A stretch of 11,789 bases of DNA. Origin: Tieghemiomyces parasiticus. Lineage: Eukaryota; Kickxellomycota; Dimargaritomycetes; Dimargaritales; Dimargaritaceae. Under the pieces are notes generated by a model that saw nothing but the letters and a program-made list of their open reading frames with translations, did not search any database and had not been told where the DNA came from. This document shows, one piece after another, positions 5,855 through 11,789 of this stretch. The number at the start of each line of letters is the position of its first letter. Within the stretch, counting starts at the first letter, position 1. The stretch covers positions 1 to 11,789 of the forward strand of contig JANBPT010001248.1 in NCBI GenBank assembly GCA_027575765.1. Direction: 5' to 3'. Both the position numbers and the translations under genes were made by a program.

Positions 5855-8251
5855 CTAGTTCTGGATGGACTGGAGGACACTGTCGACGCGCTCCTGCATG
5901 CGATATTTCGTGTCGATATGGGGGCGCACGTCGTCAACGCCGACCAAGGTCTCAAGGAAATCGCCCACGGTGCGCAGCTCGTTGTCGCCGGGGTCCTGGT
6001 ACCAGCTGACAATAGGAATCCCGTTGGATACCTGGTACCCAAACACTTGTGGTGAATTGTCCACAATGACCACCTTGGACAGGTCGCGACCGAGCAGACT
6101 CAGGTCTTTCAGATACGATCCGGCGAGTTCCAGGCACGAGTCACGGAATAGACGGTGGCGGATCAGGTTGCGCTGCGGGTCCAGCAGGTTGAGCAGGCGG
6201 TCGGCATAGGCCTTTTGCGACGCTGTAAAGATCACCACCTCGAAATGCTGGGCCATGCGTTCCAGGAATTCGAGGTACCCGGGGCGCAGCCGGCACCGAA
6301 CCGTGAACTCCTGGCCCTTGTTCTCGACCATGAAGGTAAAGTCAGCGGGAAAGTTGGCCAATGTCGAGCAATGAACCAGGGTCTCGTCCAAGTCGAGCAC
6401 CAGGGTGATGGGTGGCGAGGACCGCGTCTTACGCGGAAGCAGGAACGGCCGGATGTGCAGGTCGCGCGGAACCGGGGGCAGGGCAGCAATGAAGCTGTAC
6501 ACCGCCTCCTCCTGGCGTTGGAGGGTGAGCGCGTCCAGCGTGGCCGGATCGTATGCGGCGTCCTCGTCCTCGTCCTCCTCTTCGTCATCCTCCTCAGTGG
6601 GGACGGACGACGTAGTGGTGGTAGTCGAGTCAGTGGAGGTCAAATGCTCGGCGGGGGCGGCCGTAGTGTCAACCCCGGACACCCCACCCACGTTGGCTAG
6701 GTGCGGGTAGTAATTGGCATAGTGGTTAACAAACATGGTCGCGTCGGTTGTCCCGGCTGCAAGCGGAGCTGATGAGGCGAATGCTCCGGCGGTGGTGGCA
6801 CCAGCCGCATCGGCGTGAGACGTGCCTGGGGCAACGTAGAGGTCTGGGTGAGCGGCGACGAAGGCGTCCAACGCGGCCGTATCGTAAGTGCTGACATCGC
6901 TATTGGCCGGCGTCGGGGTGATGCCACGGAAAAAGTTGAGCATGGGCGAGAAGAGAGACTGCAGGGGCGCGAAGGTGCCGCCGCCTGACGTCAAATCGAT
7001 GCCCGACGACGGCGGCGCGAGATCACTAGTGACAGAAGAACCTGGTGGAGCTGCGGTAGACAACCCGGCGTCGAACCCGCCGATTGTGGAGAGGTCGTAG
7101 CCCAAGTACGCGCTGGCATCGATCGGGAAGGCCTGACTGACCTCGTAGCTGGAGAGGGTGGACCACTCAGGAAGGGTGTGGGGTGGTAGGAGGGAAACGG
7201 GTAACGGGGCTGGGGCGGGTGGAGGCGCCGATGTCGAAGACAAGGTAACCGAGGCAGCGGCGCTGGCGTGCGGCTTGAGGGCCAAGGCGGCGAGTGGCTG
7301 GGTTGGGGGACGAGCGGAACCGGTCGTCTGGGCAGAGTCCATTGGAAAGGGGCCGGCGGTATTAGGCGTCGAGGTAGAGGCTTCACCGGAGGCGGGTGCA
7401 GCGGAAGTGGACCGGCACCGCGCCACCAAGGCCGATGCGCGGGATTCGTCTCCATTAGGATAAGGCGAAGTAGTCGCGGTGTGCAGAGCCGGCGGTGGGA
7501 CCGTGGCGGCGGAGAGGGACCGTGCCTTGCGCATGAGGGCCGGATTAGGGGAGGAGGTGATGAAGCTCGGGATGCTGTTGGCCGAGTCCTCTTCCTCGTC
7601 AACCGACGGAGTCGAATCTAATTTCGACGAGGTCCTGACGGTAGTGGTGGTGGTGGTGGTGGTTTGGACAGCCATCTGGCCCTTGGAGCCACGGGCCCGT
7701 GCGGATAGCCTGTGCCGGGGTCCTGTTGGAGGTAGCGCTGCGTTGGCGGTGGCCGTAGTCGAAGTCACCACGGTCACCTTGGAGCGACCTACTCGGGGCC
7801 GCGCTACATCCCGTGGGGGTTCCGGAGCAGAGTCATCAGACGCGTCTGACTCGCTGGTGTTGGGTGTGGCAGCGCGGCGCCGGCGCTTGGTATCGCCTTG
7901 GTTCGTCTCGGTCGAAGTGGAAGATTCGGGTGTATCAGGTCGCTCGGCTTTGCGCTTGGTGGTCCGAACAGCCGGTGGAGGAGCAGTGCCAGTGGAACTC
8001 GACTGGCTAGCCTTGCGGGCGGGCCGTTTGCTTGGAGGTGGTAGGGTGGGATTGGTCAGGTCGTCCGGGGTGGGTGTACGGGCCGTCCGGGGGCGCGTGG
8101 AGGTTTCCCGTGTGCGCTTGCCAGTGACGGTGGCCGCCGGCGAGCGGAGGAGGGCCGCGTCGGCGGTGAAACCTGCCACAGATTTAGCGATGGCGGTGCT
8201 GCATTGGAGGCTACGTGACCGGGTCTGGCGCGGACTGAAAGGGGCGGTCAT
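5855..8251 (-). CDS. CTDSPL2/SCP4-like FCP1-homology (NIF) protein phosphatase
   Basis: A 798-residue predicted serine/threonine phosphatase of the DxDxT (HAD) class. The C-terminal domain (about 603-798) has the catalytic DLDET motif at 620-624 followed by LVHCS, FTAS at 675-678 (Thr676), a Lys in YLKDL (715) and VDNSP at 730-734 (Asp731). The lead-in KTRSSP, the run LFRDSCLELAGSYLKDLSLLGRDLSK, here described as positions 701-726, and the RPHI ending resemble CTDSPL2 more than Nem1, Psr1 or Fcp1. The first 550 residues are Ser/Thr/Ala/Pro-rich and probably disordered, with KRKAE and KRRRR basic patches (about 99-126, nuclear localisation-like), an RARGSK and RKARSLS kinase-type site, eight consecutive Thr and an acidic tract (553-564). 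No BRCT domain is seen, which argues against Fcp1. The start is the first in-frame ATG (G at -3); the frame stays open to a TAG at 8327-8329, so an upstream coding exon cannot be excluded. Substrates are unknown. Confidence 0.9.
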   Translation of the reverse strand: MTAPFSPRQTRSRSLQCSTAIAKSVAGFTADAALLRSPAATVTGKRTRETSTRPRTARTPTPDDLTNPTLPPPSKRPARKASQSSSTGTAPPPAVRTTKRKAERPDTPESSTSTETNQGDTKRRRRAATPNTSESDASDDSAPEPPRDVARPRVGRSKVTVVTSTTATANAALPPTGPRHRLSARARGSKGQMAVQTTTTTTTTVRTSSKLDSTPSVDEEEDSANSIPSFITSSPNPALMRKARSLSAATVPPPALHTATTSPYPNGDESRASALVARCRSTSAAPASGEASTSTPNTAGPFPMDSAQTTGSARPPTQPLAALALKPHASAAASVTLSSTSAPPPAPAPLPVSLLPPHTLPEWSTLSSYEVSQAFPIDASAYLGYDLSTIGGFDAGLSTAAPPGSSVTSDLAPPSSGIDLTSGGGTFAPLQSLFSPMLNFFRGITPTPANSDVSTYDTAALDAFVAAHPDLYVAPGTSHADAAGATTAGAFASSAPLAAGTTDATMFVNHYANYYPHLANVGGVSGVDTTAAPAEHLTSTDSTTTTTSSVPTEEDDEEEDEDEDAAYDPATLDALTLQRQEEAVYSFIAALPPVPRDLHIRPFLLPRKTRSSPPITLVLDLDETLVHCSTLANFPADFTFMVENKGQEFTVRCRLRPGYLEFLERMAQHFEVVIFTASQKAYADRLLNLLDPQRNLIRHRLFRDSCLELAGSYLKDLSLLGRDLSKVVIVDNSPQVFGYQVSNGIPIVSWYQDPGDNELRTVGDFLETLVGVDDVRPHIDTKYRMQERVDSVLQSIQN
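7644..7663. repeat. GGT/ACC trinucleotide repeat inside the phosphatase gene
   Basis: About six to seven consecutive GGT units on the plus strand read as ACC codons on the coding strand and give most of an eight-threonine run in the disordered N-terminal region. A second codon-level repeat at about 6560-6597 encodes the acidic Glu/Asp tract just before the catalytic domain. Both sites are likely length-polymorphic. Confidence 0.75.
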
Positions 8252-10635
8252 CCCAACGCAGGCGACGGGTGTGAGGATAGGGGAGCGGGTGGAAGTGTCC
8301 ACGGTGGCAAACAGAGTGAGTCGACGCTAACGGCGGAGCGCGACGAAGGGAGGTGATCTGTTGGGATAGGAGGATACGGAATTGAACGGGCCGAAGGGCG
8401 GCAGTATACAGGCACGGACGCAAGCGAGGGCAGTGGGTAGCAGAGCCAGACGATATGAGGTCAGGAAATAAAAGTTACGAGTGGGTGTGTAGGCGTCACC
8501 GGCAAACGTAGAATTAGGCTAGGCGGGTTGGAAAAGCTGAAAGACAAAGCGGCCAAGGGAGCCAGAGGGTCCAACGGGTAGGCTAGGGGGGAAGGCAGAG
8601 GATCGTAGAAAACGACTGGCGTTACTGACGGTGGTCGACGACGATAGACAGCAGCATACAGACGCGGCGGAGGCGAGGATTAGTAGCTAGGTATCAAGCC
8701 GGCCGGCTATGTCGAGACAACAGCGGCGTTCGAGGAGGAGGCGCTGGAAGGGAGTGGCGGAGAGGATGGAGAACGAGGCGTCCGGGGAAGGACCGGATGG
8801 CGCGGTGGCAGAGACGCAAGTAAAAGTTGCTTGTATGGCCCCCGGGCAAGTGGAGACGTGTTGTTATGGTAACGTATGAAGCGCCCGCTTCGAGTGTCGC
8901 GCGGCAAGCGTAAGGGAAGTGGGGGGGTGCACAAGACGGAAGAACGCTGAAAGGGGTGGCGGGTGCGCCGTCGATGAGACGGGTGAGGGTTGTGGGATTC
9001 GTGCCAACGAGGCAGAGGTGTATTAAAGTATTTTTGGGTGGGCAAGATATATAACGCACGCGTAGTGGAGAGGAGAGAAGTCCCAAAAGGAAGTGCACAA
9101 GGTCGTTCAGGGTATCAAGGGTGTATAAAGGAAGTCCAGCAGAAAGGGAGGGAAGGAAAGTGCGACCAGCCAGTCGGAGGCAGCGGCCACAATGAAAAGG
9201 GCGAAGGTAAGGACGGAGGAGGCGGCCGGAGGGGGGCAGACGAGCGGAGACAAATGGAAGATGGGAAGGAAGGTGGGGGGGGGGCCACCTGCCACCTCGG
9301 CTGTCATGGGGCGGTCTCGGCCAATGGCTTCTGGTTCCACAAACAAAAAGGATATACCATGGGAATCTGAAGCGGTGCAATGAGGGCTGCAGTCCCCGAG
9401 AGTAGTAGAAACTGCGTGCGAGCCTCGAGGGCCACCACGGTCTCCCCGACGGCCCTCTGGCGGGCCAAAGACAAGCAACGGCAGCTAGCGCCCAAGGTAC
9501 TCCACGTACCGAGGAGGGACACCCCATCAAGCCCCCGCGCCAACGCAGACGGATTCGCGCCTTCCCTCCACGGTGCCGTCGGGAATGTGGCCACCTGCCT
9601 TCCCCCCCCCTCTCCAGCTTCCCCCCTGGATCGCCTCCCATCGATGGTCCCATGGCGGGGCAGCTTTCTCTAGCATTTTAAGCGCGCTGGAGATAGAGGG
9701 GGCCCATTTCAATTTACTTTTTTCCCACACATACAGTGAGTCCGCTTAACTGCCCCAGGTCACATGGGCATATCCTCCCCGGCCTCCAACCGCCTCTACC
9801 TTCCCCGACTCCGGCATACACTCCTCGCCTCCCTGGCAACGGGGTACGTAAAGGGTCTAGTAGGTCCAACGGAGACCTAATTTCTGTGAGATACCTGATC
9901 AATACGGGTGAGAAGTCTGAAGTGGGCTTGCACTAATATATACATATCAAATTGTCTAGCTGCCTCTCCCTTAGAATGGGCCATGTTGGGCTGGTCGGAG
10001 CGCAACCTCTCGGACCCTCTGTTTCCGCCTCAGAAAACAGGGTGGTACTTCGCTGACGTTAGTATAACAGGTCAAGGTACACTTCCCTCCGCTCGGTTTA
10101 CTGCGCATCACGCTGCGTGTCCGTATTGGTCTAGTGGGGCCGTGCGCAGATATGGCTAAAACCATAGGAACATAGCGGGGTCGCACGGGCCTCCTTGTCT
10201 TATACACTTGTCAAGCCTTCCTAGTTTAGGCCAAACCAATCATCATGGCAAGGTGCGCCACAGTAAATCTCCATCGCAGGAGAGGGAAGGGGAGTGGGAC
10301 GCATGCCTACTCGTCGCCAAACGATTGCAAGATCGTCTTGGTGTCTCCCACTAATATGCTCTCGGGGCCAGACTGCCGGCAAGTCCGTGGGCCAGTGCGA
10401 CCGTCGTGCGTCGTCGCACAGATCATTTACCGGAAATCATATCCAGTGTATAATTTGCTCAGTTGGTTATTTTCCGTTCTAGGTTATTGGACTGATTGGG
10501 CTTGACAGTAAAAATATTATATAATCGTGCAATCAATACAAAAAAGAAACTGGCGATATTAACATACGTCAGGAACCCACTCCAGCTCCAACCTCCTAAT
10601 GTGCCACCACCTCCTCCCCCCTTCCATGCAAGACC
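8252..10635. other. Non-coding spacer between the phosphatase and sorting-nexin genes
   Basis: No frame here has recognisable protein content. From 8340 to about 9300 the plus strand is purine-rich (45 of 60 at 9121-9180), so the phosphatase coding strand is CT-rich, as expected of a fungal promoter or long leader. This also depletes stop codons on the minus strand and leaves a 319-codon open frame (8694-9653) that is probably not a gene. A G10 run (9275-9284) sits between AGGTGG and CCACCT arms. From about 9590 to 9840 the skew flips (42 of 60 pyrimidines at 9781-9840), and a plus-strand pyrimidine tract ending in ACAG occurs at about 9716-9735. From 9840 to 10500 composition is mixed with only short open frames. 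The last 130 bases are the 3' flank of the sorting-nexin gene. Confidence 0.6.
10514..10524 (-). terminator. Putative polyadenylation efficiency element of the sorting-nexin gene
   Basis: The minus strand reads TTATATAATAT, 112-122 nt past the stop codon, identical over 11 bases to the element past ERG3. It is surrounded by A/T-rich DNA, including a minus-strand T-run just before it (10540-10546). The 3'-end role is inferred. Confidence 0.4.
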
Positions 10636-11789
10636 TTAATCCTGGAGCTCGCTGAGCACCAGTTTACAAATGCTGTCCAGTAACTTGATGGCAATAGGCC
10701 GAACCAATTCGGGCCGTTGGAGCAACTCGAACAGTCGGGTCATACCCATGACGCCATTATACTCGCCGACCATCCGTTGGAGAGCCTCGGGCATATGGTT
10801 GACAAACAAGACACGCGCCTCCAGTTTCGTGGCTTCCTTTTGTTCCTCGGTCCGCACTACAGGTAGCGAGGGCGACGATGGATCGTCAGTAATGGGTGTG
10901 GCGTACCACGTTCCGTTGGGCCAGAACGATGTGGTCAACTGGTCGATCCGGTCAGCCAGAAGCGCCGGCTCGGTGTACTTAGTTACAGTGTCTACAAACA
11001 CCGTACTGATGGTACTGGCGTACGACTGCCGGAGCAACTGCTTGAACACCGCCAGGGCCTTGCGCCGTAGCCATTGCTTGGTGTCTTTGAGGTCAAAGAC
11101 CTCATCCATGAGGGCGAAGAAAGTTTCAATTAGTAGTTCGATTTCCTCGGGGCGCAAGGCCTTGTGACTCACCGTGCCGGTGGTGGATGAGGTGTCAGGG
11201 CGCGGAAAGCCCGAGGGGGGCGGGGCAGAGACCGAGCTGGCCATGGGGGTCGAGGCCAGCGAGCTGCGGCGCGGTGGGTTGGACGTCGGAGATTTGAGTA
11301 ACGGGACTTCTACTTTCCGCGGGGCGGTCGAAATAGAGTGGGTGGTGGCAAAAGCTGAGGTGGTCTTGTCGGATGGTGGCGTATCCAATGTGGGCGCACC
11401 GGCCGCGGACAGTAGTAACGAAGGTTCGGAGGAGGAAGGCGGGATGGAAGCAGCGGCGGCGGTGGTGTCACTATTAATGGTGTGGAGGGTCGTGCCTGTT
11501 GGCGGCGAGGATACCGCGTCATCGATCCCATCGCCTAGCTTTCGATTGAGCCGACCGCTGACCGAGGGCGGGGCCGCCTTGTTGAACATCCCATGGGCGG
11601 CCATGCCCGGACCAGCGGGACTACCTGCACCAGTTCGGCCGGCGTTCAACGAAGCGTTTGAAGCACGCCGCCGCTGGTCCTGAAGTGACTTAAGTGACCC
11701 GGGTGACGACACGGTGGAGAGCGTAGGTGACCCGACCTCGACGGTGAACCGTTTCAGGGCCGACGACGCCGAACGGAACGCTGCGTTGA
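10636..11789 (-). CDS. Sorting nexin, Mdm1/SNX13-25-like, C-terminal part with Nexin_C domain, runs off right edge
   Basis: The frame is open from the right edge to a TAA at 10636-10638 and gives 383 residues with no start in the window. The first roughly 210 residues are a Ser/Pro/Ala/Thr-rich linker with a PKA-like RRRAS site. The last 170 form a sorting-nexin C-terminal (Nexin_C) domain: the EVFDLKDTKQWLRRKALAVF run, then FWPNGTWY, FVNHMPEAL, VGEYN and LFELLQRPELVRPIAIKLLD. In Mdm1 and SNX13/14/25 this domain follows PXA, RGS (in most) and PX domains, which would lie beyond the edge. Those proteins are ER-anchored tethers; Mdm1 links ER to vacuole and lipid droplets in yeast. Whether this copy has the RGS or the N-terminal membrane anchor cannot be seen. 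A GTG at 11710-11712 lies in the open frame and is not a believable start. Confidence 0.88.
   Translation of the reverse strand, partial: NAAFRSASSALKRFTVEVGSPTLSTVSSPGSLKSLQDQRRRASNASLNAGRTGAGSPAGPGMAAHGMFNKAAPPSVSGRLNRKLGDGIDDAVSSPPTGTTLHTINSDTTAAAASIPPSSSEPSLLLSAAGAPTLDTPPSDKTTSAFATTHSISTAPRKVEVPLLKSPTSNPPRRSSLASTPMASSVSAPPPSGFPRPDTSSTTGTVSHKALRPEEIELLIETFFALMDEVFDLKDTKQWLRRKALAVFKQLLRQSYASTISTVFVDTVTKYTEPALLADRIDQLTTSFWPNGTWYATPITDDPSSPSLPVVRTEEQKEATKLEARVLFVNHMPEALQRMVGEYNGVMGMTRLFELLQRPELVRPIAIKLLDSICKLVLSELQD

Noticed and set aside
7060..7085. B-box-like GGGTTCGAC on the minus strand
   Set aside because: It lies inside the phosphatase coding sequence and its flanks do not form a T-stem.
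7479..8330. 283-codon plus-strand open frame opposite the phosphatase
   Set aside because: It is antisense to the disordered, GC-rich coding region. Its Val/Arg/Gly-rich content is what antisense of Thr/Ala/Pro codons gives.
9275..9284. G10 run as part of a G-quadruplex
   Set aside because: Nearby G-runs are too far apart or too short for a convincing four-tract quadruplex, so it is recorded only as a homopolymer between small inverted arms.
9885..9915. T-arm-like hairpin ACCTG-ATCAATA-CGGGT
   Set aside because: The arm pairs with a 7-nt loop, but no matching acceptor stem, anticodon arm or D arm lies upstream at tRNA spacing.
11174..11683. 169-codon plus-strand open frame opposite the sorting-nexin linker
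   Set aside because: Mirror image of the Ser/Ala/Pro-rich linker, with no domain and no start support, while the minus-strand frame carries the Nexin_C domain.

Overview
The window looks like nuclear DNA of a fungus. It holds four protein-coding genes, all on the minus strand. They are separated by long non-coding stretches of about 1.5, 2.8 and 2.4 kb. The gene content (an ERG3-type sterol C-5 desaturase, a TGL3/4/5-type lipase N-terminus and a sorting-nexin tail of the Mdm1 kind) and one small spliceosomal-type intron point to fungi. The long Ser/Thr/Ala/Pro-rich linkers and the CTDSPL2-type phosphatase would fit a filamentous or early-diverging fungus better than a budding yeast. That lineage guess is inference. 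I found no rRNA, tRNA, transposon or CRISPR signal.

Layout from left to right. (1) Positions 1-729 carry the 5' part of a patatin-family triacylglycerol lipase, which runs off the left edge before its catalytic domain. Its start is best explained by a 17-codon first exon and a 211-nt intron, with a canonical TATA box upstream at 919-926. (2) Positions 2204-3097 carry an intronless sterol C-5 desaturase (ERG3) with all three histidine boxes. (3) Positions 5855-8251 carry a 798-residue DxDxT phosphatase. About 600 low-complexity residues, with a nuclear-localisation-like basic patch and an acidic tract, precede a C-terminal FCP1/NIF-type domain that most resembles CTDSPL2/SCP4. (4) Positions 10636-11789 carry the C-terminal part of a sorting nexin with a Nexin_C domain, which runs off the right edge and lacks its start.

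Three of the four products are expected at the endoplasmic reticulum or lipid droplets: sterol desaturation, neutral-lipid hydrolysis and Mdm1-type membrane tethering. The phosphatase is probably nuclear. There is no evidence of an operon. The genes are simply co-oriented, and the lipid theme may be chance.

The intergenic DNA is structured. Upstream of ERG3 and of the phosphatase the plus strand is strongly purine-rich, meaning the coding strand is CT-rich, as in many fungal promoters and leaders. Further upstream the skew flips. One flipped block has a canonical plus-strand TATA box (4275-4283) and could mark an unannotated plus-strand transcript. The 3' flanks of ERG3 and the sorting nexin share an identical 11-bp AT-rich element. 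Nothing here proves a new biological system. The best leads are the skew flips with possible hidden plus-strand transcription, the split start of the lipase gene and the CTDSPL2-type phosphatase.
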